64,000 nt of DNA from Psychrobacter immobilis (GTDB taxonomy: Bacteria > Pseudomonadota > Gammaproteobacteria > Pseudomonadales > Moraxellaceae). Positions 44,181-52,647 of this stretch are shown one piece after another. Numbering within the stretch: position 1 is the first letter of the stretch; the number at the start of each line of letters is the position of its first letter. The stretch spans positions 1,922,001 through 1,986,000 of the forward strand of contig NZ_CAJGZV010000001.1 of the NCBI RefSeq assembly GCF_904846065.1, in the 5' to 3' direction. The position numbers and the translations under genes are program-made. The notes under the pieces are model-generated. The model saw only the letters and a program-made list of their open reading frames with translations, did not search any database and was not told where the DNA came from.

Positions 44181-45972
44181 TTAATTCCTCCTTGATGGGC
44201 GACGATCGCCAATTTTTCCATTTTGCTGTCTGACCAATGCCTGGATTTAGCGAATTGGTCGGATCTAGTTTTTTATAAAAAGTATGTAGTGCAGGTTTTG
44301 CGGTATAGACATGACCCACGTTGTGTTCAGCAGGGTACTCTATACGGCGGCGATCATAAAACGCCAATAGCTCATTCTTGAATTTTTTTGCATCCACCTC
44401 GGGGTGTAGCAGATAATCTTGATGCATGACATGGCAAAAAAAATGTCCCAAATAAAAGGTTTTACTGACTTGCTTTTGTAAGTTAATAGGTAGCACTTCA
44501 TTCCAATCTACGGCATTCCTTGGTAAGGCAATGTCGGTAGACAACAGCTCGCCAAATCTTGTGTGGTTAAGATTGTGATAACGAAACATGGCAGCGGTTG
44601 CCGCACTACGAAACACCAATAATGCTTGGGATTCTGCTGCTGTACAAAGATGTACGACGCCTTGATGATGCTGCATATGGGACTGTAGAAATACTTGAGC
44701 GGCGGCAATATGACCATGACTGCCGTTATCATTGCTATTATCATCGTCCGTACTATTGCCATCCGCAACTTTAATGATTAAATGATAACGATAGGAGCAC
44801 GCCTGCTCAGCCAAAGAATTGGGTAATGACGGCGGCATAAAAGTACTAGCTATTTGTAGCATACGATCTGGTAAAGTCTGAGGCAGTCGCCATTTATCCA
44901 AATAATAGCCAATCTTGGCTTGTAACCGATACAATGCTCCTATCTTACTGGCTGGCAGTTTTCGCATACTTAAGCAAGTATCGCGGCCATAGCGCATGGT
45001 AATATCGTTGTAATCTTGATGCATATATTCTGCCAAAATAGGCAGGTTTAGCTCGCTTTTTAACCACTGTTGCCTGAGTGTGGTCAAAGTATCGGCGTCA
45101 TTGGTCGAGATATAAAACGTTTGCTCTTGCGTCGGTTTGGCAAATGTCGCGACTCGAACCGCAAAGACGATGACTTTGCCTGCTGAACCAGAGGCTTCAT
45201 ATAATCCGTTAGGGTCATTATTAAATCTAGCAGGTGTGTCTGCCTCGCAATCACGCACCTTATGTTGATAATGATGGTTTGTACAGGACTTGCTGTTGGC
45301 ACTATCTGGATTTTTATTGAACGTGCCAGCTTGTAGGTTTCCAAGCATCTCTTCTGGAGCTGCGCCTAAATCAATGCCTAAGTGATTGATTAATTCAAAC
45401 TCACCCATGGCATTACGTTTGGCAAATAGTGACATCTCGGTATACGCTGGACCACGCTGCACCAACATACCGCCAGAGCTGTTGCAAATACCGCCAATCA
45501 CCGAAGCACCAACACAACTTGAGCCCAGCACTGAATGCGGCTCACGCCCTAACGGCGCAAGCTGAGACTCCAACTGCTGGAGGCTAGCCGCTGGCAAGGC
45601 AACAAGCTCTGCTGCATCATTGAGCAGATGAACACCGCCCAATCGTTGCATAGAAATCACGACGACTGCTCGATCGTACTCTCCGTACGGTGTCGAGCCT
45701 CCGGTCAACCCTGTGTTAGCAGCCTGTACAATAATAATCGCATCAGCCGCCGCACAGAGATTAATGACGCGCCATAGTGCCACAAGAGAGTCTGGTATCA
45801 CAACTGCCGCCACAGCATCGGTGATAGAAGCAATCGCCCCTTGTGTATACGACTGCTGCTGGCTGGGTTTGGTCAATACATTGGTCGCGCCAACAACGGC
45901 GGATAAATCCGTTAATAAGCTTGCCAGCGAGGTACTCAAGCGACCAGACGAGCGGTTAGCATGTGGCATCAT
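44161..45972 (-). CDS. dld: quinone-dependent D-lactate dehydrogenase
   Basis: A peripheral membrane FAD enzyme that oxidises D-lactate to pyruvate and passes electrons to quinone. The 603-residue chain is slightly longer than E. coli Dld (571). Strong family matches are VQAANTGLTGGSTPYGEYDR (FAD pyrophosphate loop), LGREPHSVLGSSCVGASVIG and RGPAYTEMSLFA. QDYLLHPEVD and the ending EHNVGHVYTAKP plus LDPTNSLNPGIGQT also match. An AAGGAAG ribosome site precedes the ATG. A low-complexity N/D/S/G insert (residues ~400-418) partly accounts for the extra length. In this operon it could supply pyruvate as amino acceptor for arginine transamination (inference). Confidence 0.93.
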   Translation of the reverse strand: MMPHANRSSGRLSTSLASLLTDLSAVVGATNVLTKPSQQQSYTQGAIASITDAVAAVVIPDSLVALWRVINLCAAADAIIIVQAANTGLTGGSTPYGEYDRAVVVISMQRLGGVHLLNDAAELVALPAASLQQLESQLAPLGREPHSVLGSSCVGASVIGGICNSSGGMLVQRGPAYTEMSLFAKRNAMGEFELINHLGIDLGAAPEEMLGNLQAGTFNKNPDSANSKSCTNHHYQHKVRDCEADTPARFNNDPNGLYEASGSAGKVIVFAVRVATFAKPTQEQTFYISTNDADTLTTLRQQWLKSELNLPILAEYMHQDYNDITMRYGRDTCLSMRKLPASKIGALYRLQAKIGYYLDKWRLPQTLPDRMLQIASTFMPPSLPNSLAEQACSYRYHLIIKVADGNSTDDDNSNDNGSHGHIAAAQVFLQSHMQHHQGVVHLCTAAESQALLVFRSAATAAMFRYHNLNHTRFGELLSTDIALPRNAVDWNEVLPINLQKQVSKTFYLGHFFCHVMHQDYLLHPEVDAKKFKNELLAFYDRRRIEYPAEHNVGHVYTAKPALHTFYKKLDPTNSLNPGIGQTAKWKNWRSSPIKEELNDELSR

Positions 45973-46018
45973 AGACGTTCTTCCTTGAGCGACCAGCCTT
46001 TATTATGCTTAGTGTTGG

Positions 46019-46126
46019 TATAGTTGGTTCAATATAATTTAGATACAAGGAAGGCGAGTGAAAGTACTACAAATAGTAGACTAAGCGAGCCTGACACCGT
46101 ATCTGATTTATATAGGATTAACTATA
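46019..46126. mobile_element. short MITE-like inverted-repeat element, copy B
   Basis: The 108-bp segment begins TATAGTTGGTTCAATATAA and ends TTATATAGGATTAACTATA, an imperfect inverted complement. It shares order and spacing of internal blocks (TACAAGG, GGCGAGTG, AAGCGAGCCTGAC) with copy A at 4396-4502. It lies between aruI and dld inside an operon, so it may affect the transcript as a terminator-like hairpin. Confidence 0.55.
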
Positions 46127-46129
46127 TTG

Positions 46130-47863
46130 TTAGCTAAAGCAGGTAAACGTCATACCCATTTCAATCAAAAAGTCATCGGCTTCATCAACTTCATAAATGA
46201 TGGGTTGCTTGCCCTTGATATCTTCTTTTAAAGCGTCGAGCAATTGCTGTTTGGCTGTGATTCTGCGATAACCTGCACCAAATCCTGCTGCCAGCGGCTC
46301 AAAGTTCGGCGTCTTAATATTGACCCCGATTAGTGGCAATCCGCCCTCTTCCATATAACGACGAATCTCGCCATAGCCTTGGTTGTTCCACAGCAGCACA
46401 ATCAATGGCAGCTCAAGCTCGGCGGCGCAGATAAGTTCTGCAATCGTAAACTGAATACCGCCGTCGCCAATCAAGCTGACCACTGGACTGTTGGAACCAA
46501 TCATGGCACCAATGGCAGCAGGCAAACCATAACCTAACGTGCCAAACCCTGTTGACGAGTTAAACCATCGACGCGTCGCCAATGCCTCAAAACCAAGATT
46601 GCCGCTATAGACAGGCTGCGTTGAATCACCAACGAAGATGACGTCTTTTACTTCATCTCGAATCAATTGAAGTAGCGCATTTTGCCCAGCAAAATCTGGT
46701 GTCATTCCTGCTAATAGTGCTTGTTTTGCCTCATTTACTCGTGATGCCGCTTGATGATTTAACGCCTGACCCTTTAAACGACTACATAGACCACTTACCG
46801 CCATTTGCGCATCGGACAATACTGCGATATCTGCTCTAAAAGGACGCTGTAATTGCTGGGCATCGCAATCGATACGAATCAACATACCGTTGATTTTGAA
46901 TCCACCATTAAAGAACACATCATAATCAGTCTCACCCAGCTCAGTACCAATCGCCAACACCCAATCAGCCTCAGCAATAACGGCACGACCTGCCTCTAAT
47001 GACTGATTGCTACCCAAACTTAATGGGTGGCTAGGTGGCAGCAAACCTTTGGCATTGATGGTTAAAAACGTCGGTGCATCGATAAGCTCTGCTAGGGTTT
47101 GCGCGTCATGATCGACATCGACGCAGCCACCACCATAAAGTATCACTGGATTTTTTGCCGCTTTTAGAGATTCAACGATAAAATCTAATTGCGTAGGATT
47201 GGGCAGCGGTCTCATTACTTGAGGTAACGTTAAACCATGTGCATCAGTCGAATTTTTTACAAATTTATTTAAATAAGGAGTTAAATCAGAGGGCTTTGCG
47301 ACATGACTGGCATCTGCGGTAATCACATCAATGGGCAACTGGATATGCACTGGCCCTGGACGTGCGCCATTAAATAATGCAAATGCTTCAGCGATGACCT
47401 TGGGTAACGATTCAGGCTGCCAAATAGTTTTGCTCGTGAGCGCTACCTTACTGACCATGCCTTGCTGATCGTGCAATTCATGCAAGTGCCCTTCACCGCT
47501 GCCCGTATCTGCCACTTTATTAACACTAGAAATCACTAGCATCGGAATGGAGTCAGCCAATGCTTGTGCCATGGCCGTCATGATGTTTGTCATACCCGGA
47601 CCTGTAATAATAAAGCAAACCCCCACTTTACCAGACGCGCGGTAATAGCCATCAGCCATAAACCCCGCACCTTGTTCATGACGCGGCGTCACGTGGCGGA
47701 TGTTGGTGTTTGGCAGACCACGATATAGCTCGACCGTATGCACACCCGGAATACCAAATACGGTCTCTACCCCATAATACTCTAGCCACTGTACAAGCAG
47801 CTCACCACATGTCAGAGACGGCGTGGCGGGCGCTGAAGAAGATGTTTGAAGCGTTTGCGTCAT
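46130..47863 (-). CDS. aruI: thiamine-diphosphate decarboxylase, 5-guanidino-2-oxopentanoate decarboxylase type
   Basis: Decarboxylates 2-ketoarginine to 4-guanidinobutyraldehyde in the arginine transaminase pathway. The 577-residue chain has the three TPP-enzyme domains. VFGIPGVHTVELYRGL near residues 36-51 is characteristic of AruI rather than acetolactate synthase. RHEQGAGFMADGY has the catalytic Glu, and GDGGIQFTIAELICAAELEL plus NNQGYGEIRR form the TPP/Mg site (GDG...NN). AGGATGA precedes the ATG. The guanidinobutyrase gene is 123 nt upstream in the same direction. An ordinary acetolactate synthase is the alternative but would be out of place here. Confidence 0.86.
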   Translation of the reverse strand: MTQTLQTSSSAPATPSLTCGELLVQWLEYYGVETVFGIPGVHTVELYRGLPNTNIRHVTPRHEQGAGFMADGYYRASGKVGVCFIITGPGMTNIMTAMAQALADSIPMLVISSVNKVADTGSGEGHLHELHDQQGMVSKVALTSKTIWQPESLPKVIAEAFALFNGARPGPVHIQLPIDVITADASHVAKPSDLTPYLNKFVKNSTDAHGLTLPQVMRPLPNPTQLDFIVESLKAAKNPVILYGGGCVDVDHDAQTLAELIDAPTFLTINAKGLLPPSHPLSLGSNQSLEAGRAVIAEADWVLAIGTELGETDYDVFFNGGFKINGMLIRIDCDAQQLQRPFRADIAVLSDAQMAVSGLCSRLKGQALNHQAASRVNEAKQALLAGMTPDFAGQNALLQLIRDEVKDVIFVGDSTQPVYSGNLGFEALATRRWFNSSTGFGTLGYGLPAAIGAMIGSNSPVVSLIGDGGIQFTIAELICAAELELPLIVLLWNNQGYGEIRRYMEEGGLPLIGVNIKTPNFEPLAAGFGAGYRRITAKQQLLDALKEDIKGKQPIIYEVDEADDFLIEMGMTFTCFS

Positions 47864-47986
47864 GAGTTAATCATCCTAAAAAGTTCAATCGCATTTAAAT
47901 AAGTTGTTCAGTATAAAACCCAAGCTGCTCTTTAATCCCTTATAAAAAGCAGCTTAATAAAAGCAGTTTGCGATTACAAATTATTC

Positions 47987-48955
47987 TTAATATACCGCCT
48001 TTACCTTATCGTCATAGCGCACACCCGGTAAGATACATAACATCTCAAACAGTAAGTTTGCCGCCAGTACTGAGGTGTTACCAAATGGATCATACGGCGG
48101 TGACACTTCTACTAAATCGCCACCTACCACATCAAGTCCGCGCATACCGCGAATGATTTCTATCGCTTGCGTTGAGGTCAAGCCACCGATTTCAGCAGTG
48201 CCCGTACCCGGTGCAAACGCAGGATCAATACCATCGATATCGAAACTCAAATAAACCGGACCATCACCGAGCTTTTCGCGTACTTCTGCCATTAATGGTG
48301 TCAGCGACTTGTACCAGCATTCCTCGGCAGGCACCACACGAAAGCCTTGCTGGGTTGACCAATCAAACTCTTCGGCGCTATAGCCTGTACCACGTAAGCC
48401 AATCTGTACCACACGGTTGCCATCGATTAAGTTCTCTTCGACAGCGCGGCGGAACGGTGTACCATGAGCAATCTTTTCGCCAAACATCTCATCGTTGATA
48501 TCTGCATGCGCATCGATATGCACCATGCCGACAGGGCCGTGTTTTTTGGCAAGCGCACGTAAGATAGGCAAGGCAATGGTATGATCGCCGCCCAACGTCA
48601 ATGGGATAGCCCCATGATTCACAATTTTATCAGTATAGAATTTTTCGATGATATCAATGCTTTTTAGCAAGTTGAAAGTATTGATAGGCACGTCGCCGAT
48701 ATCAGCAACTTGTAAAGACTCAAAAGGCGCTGCACGAGTGGCGACATTATAGGGACGAATCATGCGTGATTCATCACGAATTTGTCGTGGACCCAATCTC
48801 GCACCGCTACGGTTTGACGCACCAATATCTAAAGGCACACCCACAAACGCCACATCTAACCCTTCTGCATCAGCTTGAGTTGGCAAGCGCATCATAGAAG
48901 CAAAGCCGCCAAATCTTGGCATATCGTTGCCGCTTAATGGTTGATTGAATTTCAT
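47987..48955 (-). CDS. gbuA: guanidinobutyrase (agmatinase/ureohydrolase family)
   Basis: Hydrolyses 4-guanidinobutyrate to GABA and urea using two Mn2+. The 322-residue enzyme shows the ureohydrolase metal motifs GGDHTI near residue 122, HIDAHADINDEMFGEKIAHG near 145-164 and SFDIDGIDPAFAPGTGT near 235-251. The opening QPLSGNDMPRFGG and the RPYNVATRAAPF segment are closer to Pseudomonas GbuA than to agmatinase SpeB (recall, not a search). AAGGATG precedes the ATG. First gene of the operon, divergent from the LysR regulator. Confidence 0.9.
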   Translation of the reverse strand: MKFNQPLSGNDMPRFGGFASMMRLPTQADAEGLDVAFVGVPLDIGASNRSGARLGPRQIRDESRMIRPYNVATRAAPFESLQVADIGDVPINTFNLLKSIDIIEKFYTDKIVNHGAIPLTLGGDHTIALPILRALAKKHGPVGMVHIDAHADINDEMFGEKIAHGTPFRRAVEENLIDGNRVVQIGLRGTGYSAEEFDWSTQQGFRVVPAEECWYKSLTPLMAEVREKLGDGPVYLSFDIDGIDPAFAPGTGTAEIGGLTSTQAIEIIRGMRGLDVVGGDLVEVSPPYDPFGNTSVLAANLLFEMLCILPGVRYDDKVKAVY

Positions 48956-49049
48956 AAATCACATCCTTGTTTCAGTTTGTTTAAAATAGGCAATTTTTTA
49001 TATGCTTTGACAATACCTAAATATTTGAAGTCAGACCATGGTAAAATTT

Positions 49050-49063
49050 AGAAGTAAACTTCT
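49050..49063. promoter_or_regulatory. candidate LysR operator between gbuA and lysR
   Basis: AGAAGTAAACTTCT is a perfect 6-bp inverted repeat in the 233-nt divergent gap, and a partial repeat AGAAGTTTGA lies about 50 nt to the right. This fits a LysR-type recognition and activation site pair. Confidence 0.45.
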
Positions 49064-49188
49064 GGTTTTTCGTAGTAATTTAGATTTAACCGTTATTATC
49101 AGAAGTTTGATATAAATTTGATGTTAGAAAAGTGATAAATAGAAGATTCATTTTGATAGACATCATAGCTACTGAGGAATAATGACCG

Positions 49189-50088
49189 ATGCTAGATGAA
49201 TTGATAAAAATAGACATCAAAACCTTGCGTAGCTTTATGGCGATTGTAGAGTGTCAGGGCGTGACAGCCGCACAGTCTCGCTTAAATGTGACGACCTCTG
49301 TCATTAGTGGTCATTTGACCCATTTAGAAGATCGCTTAGGTATGACGCTTTGTCATCGCGGACGCGCAGGTTTTAAGCTGACAGAAGATGGCGCAGCGGT
49401 TTATGAAGCCTGTTTGAGTTTTACCGAAGCGGTTGCCAGTTTTCAGCATCAACTGCACTATATTCGCCAATTAGATTCGGTGCGTGGCGGTCATATCCGA
49501 CTGTGTCTCATTGACCAGATGCCGACGTTTTTTTATGACGCCTTGCGCCAATGCTTGGCTGCTAGCTATCGTGACAATCCCCTTATCCACTTTTCTATCG
49601 ATGTGCAAAGCCCTGAAAGCATGCTAGAGAAGCTGCTAAGCAACGAGAGTGATATTGGTGTGGGATATTTTGGCAGTTTTCCACCACTACTCACTTTTCA
49701 GCCAGCATTTATTGAAAAGCAGGTGGTCTGCTGTGGACGCGAGCATCGATTGTTTTATGAGTCAGAAGGGTTAACTTTTGAGGATTTGGAACAAAACTAT
49801 CCATGGATAAAACGAGGCTATATTACCGATTTGAGTATCAATCATGTCCGCCCAAAAACCTTGAGTGCCACCACTTATCATATGGAGGCAACTGCGCAGC
49901 TCATTCTGGCGGGTCATCATGTTGGTTACTTGCCTAATGATTTAGCCAAGCGTTATGAAGAAATGGGGCTGATGAAAATACTATTGCCCAATGAGGCCAG
50001 TTACGAGGTCAAGCATCATTGGGCTTATCGAGAAAACTTACACAAACAAGTCGCCGAGTTTTTAAGTCAAATGACGCGTCTTTTGTGA
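49189..50088 (+). CDS. LysR-family transcriptional regulator
   Basis: A 299-residue regulator of normal family length. The N-terminal winged helix-turn-helix is LRSFMAIVECQGVTAAQSRL through VTTSVISGHLTHLEDRLGMT (residues ~10-52), followed by a periplasmic-binding-type effector domain (GHIRLCLIDQM onward). GAGGAA lies about 10 nt before the ATG. Its divergent position suggests it controls the gbuA-aruI-dld-yjiH-aldehyde dehydrogenase operon with an arginine catabolite as effector (inference). Confidence 0.9.
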   Translation: MLDELIKIDIKTLRSFMAIVECQGVTAAQSRLNVTTSVISGHLTHLEDRLGMTLCHRGRAGFKLTEDGAAVYEACLSFTEAVASFQHQLHYIRQLDSVRGGHIRLCLIDQMPTFFYDALRQCLAASYRDNPLIHFSIDVQSPESMLEKLLSNESDIGVGYFGSFPPLLTFQPAFIEKQVVCCGREHRLFYESEGLTFEDLEQNYPWIKRGYITDLSINHVRPKTLSATTYHMEATAQLILAGHHVGYLPNDLAKRYEEMGLMKILLPNEASYEVKHHWAYRENLHKQVAEFLSQMTRLL

Positions 50089-50128
50089 ATAATGACGGCA
50101 AATAGCTACATAGCTACCCTGCTGTTAA

Positions 50129-51904
50129 TCACTCTAGATGCTTTAAACCAATCGTTCTAAGCTTTCCTTTATCATCCACTTCTTTTATGACCAACGACCA
50201 TTCGTCATTGATGTCGACCGTATCACCCGATACTGGCTTTATCTCTAAGCTATCATTAATATATTCAGCGACCGTTTGATCCCACATACTTTTGGCGCTG
50301 TCCTCAGACTTGGATTTGAGTTTATCGACAAGCGACTCAGACGCCATAATACCGGTAAAAAATGGTAAATCTCCAAGCTTCACGCTTGGGGATAGCAGCC
50401 AATCGCCATAAAAGTCATCCATGGCTTTATGGTCAAGGGTCGTATCGTTGAAAATCTTAGCAATTTGGGTGGCGTGGTTTCCTGTCATCGCATACCACAC
50501 CCTATCACCGCATTTGAGCTTGGTATTTTCATCAACAACGATAATATGCTGCCTGCGTACCAAGGCAAAGACACTGATTTCATCAGGGTTTATGCGCTTA
50601 GAGATGGCCATTGGATGACGATCAATCGCAAATGCCCCTGACTTTACTTCAAACTCATATAAAGTAATGCTTGCTTTGTCAGATACCCAAACCTCATGCT
50701 CTTCTTCTGGATCTTTATTACTAGGAATACGCACTTTGAATAAATTTGCCATAAAAGGAATGGTCGTTCCCTGTAAAATCAAAGACAAAACCACCACGCC
50801 AAAAGCAATATCAAACAGCATAAAAGCGCCGTCTATTCCCGCCATCACCGGTAATATGGCAAGCGTAATAGGAACCGCGCCGCGCAGACCTACCCAAGAA
50901 ATAAAGCCGATTTCTCTGTCTTTAAATTTAAAGGGTTTCACACTGGTATAGACCGCAATAGGGCGAGCAATAAAAATCATAAAAGCTGCAATCGCGACGG
51001 AGTAATACCAAACATCAATCACATGCGATGGCGTCACCAATAACCCTAGTACCACAAACAATACCGCTTGTGACAACCACGCAAAGCTATCCATCACCCG
51101 CATCACATGCTCAGTTGAGCGCACTTTATGGTTACCAATTAGCACACCAGTGAGATAAATTGCCAAAAATCCACTGCCGCCAATCAGATTGGTTGCGGCA
51201 AAGACTGCCAAGCCAGCAGACATAATCAAAATGGCATACATACCTTCTGCCAAGTGTATTTTTGGTAACAGCCTTGCCAATAAATAACCAAACAGTAAGC
51301 CCATGCCCAAACCAAAGCCAAGCTGCTGTAATAACAACCCTAAAAAGCCCAGTATTGTCTGTCCAGCGGGATCAACATTTAAAGCGATTAATCCTGTCAC
51401 CAGCAAAATAGCCAAAGGATCGTTCGCGCCCGATTCTAGCTCCAATGTAGCCTGTACACGATCGTTAAGTTTGACGCCGCCATTACGCAATAGCGAAAAC
51501 ACCGCTGCTGCATCGGTTGAACCAACAATGGCCGCCATCAATAAACCAAGACGCCAATCGACATCGAGTAGCCAAGTGACGAATATACCCAGTATCATTA
51601 CCGTCGCAAGTACGCCCCAAGTGGCTAAGGTAATAGCAGGCTTGAGACCCACTCGAAATGACTTAAAAGACGTGCGTAGCCCACCATCTAACAAGATACA
51701 AGCAAGAGCCGCCTGCCCAACGAAATTAGCAAGCCCGTATTGGGCGAACTCGATACCTAAAATACCATCTTCGCCAGCCAACATCCCTACGATCAAAAAC
51801 AACAACAATAAAGGAACGCCCAAGCGCGCCGATAACGTACTTGCCATAATACTGGCGAAAATTAACAATGCCCCTACGAGATAGATGATATTTAAGGTAT
51901 CCAT
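50129..51904 (-). CDS. cvrA: potassium/proton antiporter, CvrA/NhaP2 type
   Basis: A 591-residue inner-membrane CPA1 antiporter. About twelve membrane segments occupy residues 1-390, with IVGSTDAAAVFSLL and ELESGANDPLAILLV carrying the conserved acidic ion-binding residues. The cytoplasmic tail has a TrkA-C-like domain (residues ~400-480: YEFEVKSGAFAIDRHPMA...GDRVWYAMTG). A CorC/HlyC-like end follows near 500-591. Length and domain order match CvrA/NhaP2 proteins that expel K+ in exchange for H+. It converges with the LysR gene with a 40-nt gap. The ribosome site is weak. Confidence 0.9.
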   Translation of the reverse strand: MDTLNIIYLVGALLIFASIMASTLSARLGVPLLLLFLIVGMLAGEDGILGIEFAQYGLANFVGQAALACILLDGGLRTSFKSFRVGLKPAITLATWGVLATVMILGIFVTWLLDVDWRLGLLMAAIVGSTDAAAVFSLLRNGGVKLNDRVQATLELESGANDPLAILLVTGLIALNVDPAGQTILGFLGLLLQQLGFGLGMGLLFGYLLARLLPKIHLAEGMYAILIMSAGLAVFAATNLIGGSGFLAIYLTGVLIGNHKVRSTEHVMRVMDSFAWLSQAVLFVVLGLLVTPSHVIDVWYYSVAIAAFMIFIARPIAVYTSVKPFKFKDREIGFISWVGLRGAVPITLAILPVMAGIDGAFMLFDIAFGVVVLSLILQGTTIPFMANLFKVRIPSNKDPEEEHEVWVSDKASITLYEFEVKSGAFAIDRHPMAISKRINPDEISVFALVRRQHIIVVDENTKLKCGDRVWYAMTGNHATQIAKIFNDTTLDHKAMDDFYGDWLLSPSVKLGDLPFFTGIMASESLVDKLKSKSEDSAKSMWDQTVAEYINDSLEIKPVSGDTVDINDEWSLVIKEVDDKGKLRTIGLKHLE

Positions 51905-52118
51905 CTTTTTTTAAGCCCTATTTTTATAAATTGTAATGAATGGAGTTATCGCGATAATTTTAGTTTTAGTTTGCTACAGGTCACACCATAAAATCGCTCT
52001 TAAGAATAACATCTACGACCGAATCTATAAAAATTATCTGTAGAAATATGTACCGAATTTTATATATGCCGTTGATATATTGCCCTTTGACAGAGTTTAC
52101 GTTTTTTTCTAACCACAA

Positions 52119-52454
52119 CTAAGCCTGAATGTACTGCCATGTAAGGACCAAAATCGCTGCGGCTATTGTCCAAGCGACAACGCCGAACAGTAATGCCTTA
52201 TATAAGCTGACGTAACCGATGCTAAAAAATACCACAAAGGTATAAATAAGGTGCGGTATGACACCGAGCATACTAAATATTAATGCGACTTTTAAATCGG
52301 CGGGGCTACGCTCAGTACCCACAATAAAGTGACTGATTAATGTAAATGTGGGGAACAATGGCGCGAGTGCTGCCAAATAAAAAAATCTGGTTTGCGCGAA
52401 TAATTGAATCGCCAATACCATTAGAGCACCAATAAGCATTTTTAACCAAATCAC
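52119..52454 (-). CDS. glpM: GlpM-family small membrane protein
   Basis: A 111-residue inner-membrane protein with four hydrophobic segments. VIWLKMLIGALMVLAIQLFA at the start and LAPLFPTFTLISHFIVGTER near residues 28-47 are the GlpM signature. The GTG start at 52454 is chosen because the family is ~110 residues and begins at this point, and GGAG lies ~11 nt upstream. An in-frame ATG at 52595 would add 47 residues of non-conserved sequence. GlpM was named for an effect on alginate in Pseudomonas; its mechanism is unknown. Confidence 0.78.
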   Translation of the reverse strand: MIWLKMLIGALMVLAIQLFAQTRFFYLAALAPLFPTFTLISHFIVGTERSPADLKVALIFSMLGVIPHLIYTFVVFFSIGYVSLYKALLFGVVAWTIAAAILVLTWQYIQA

Positions 52455-52576
52455 GACGGGGTCATCTCCTATGGAATGATAAGGGCTGGAAATAGCCCAA
52501 TCCACCATGATACTAAAGTCTGCAAACCGACATAAGAGTAATAGCTGATTAATTAATCTATATGATAAAAAAGTGC

Positions 52577-52612
52577 AAAAAGCCCCATCTAGCAATGGTG
52601 CTAAATGGGGCT
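52577..52612 (-). terminator. terminator of the 2-keto acid decarboxylase gene
   Basis: On the minus strand AGCCCCAT...ATGGGGCT forms an 8-bp G+C-rich stem (TAGCACC/GCTAGA-like inner part) followed by T5. It lies 35 nt past the stop of the gene at 52648. Confidence 0.75.
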
Positions 52613-52647
52613 ATTCATTTTTATGAAGCGAGTTTTTTATTACTCAC

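Noticed and set aside
46130..47863. Acetolactate synthase large subunit
   Set aside because: The FGIPGVHTVELYRGL opening and the guanidinobutyrase neighbour favour 2-ketoarginine decarboxylase, and no small regulatory subunit gene is present.
47922..47955. Hairpin AAGCTGCT/AGCAGCTT between gbuA and aruI as a terminator
   Set aside because: There is no T-tract in the leftward direction and the genes are functionally linked, so it is at most an mRNA stem.
51303..51884. 193-codon open frame on the plus strand opposite the CvrA gene
   Set aside because: It is antisense to conserved membrane segments of CvrA, has a composition dominated by K, P, N and S, no family resemblance and no ribosome site. 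It reflects the codon bias of the real gene.
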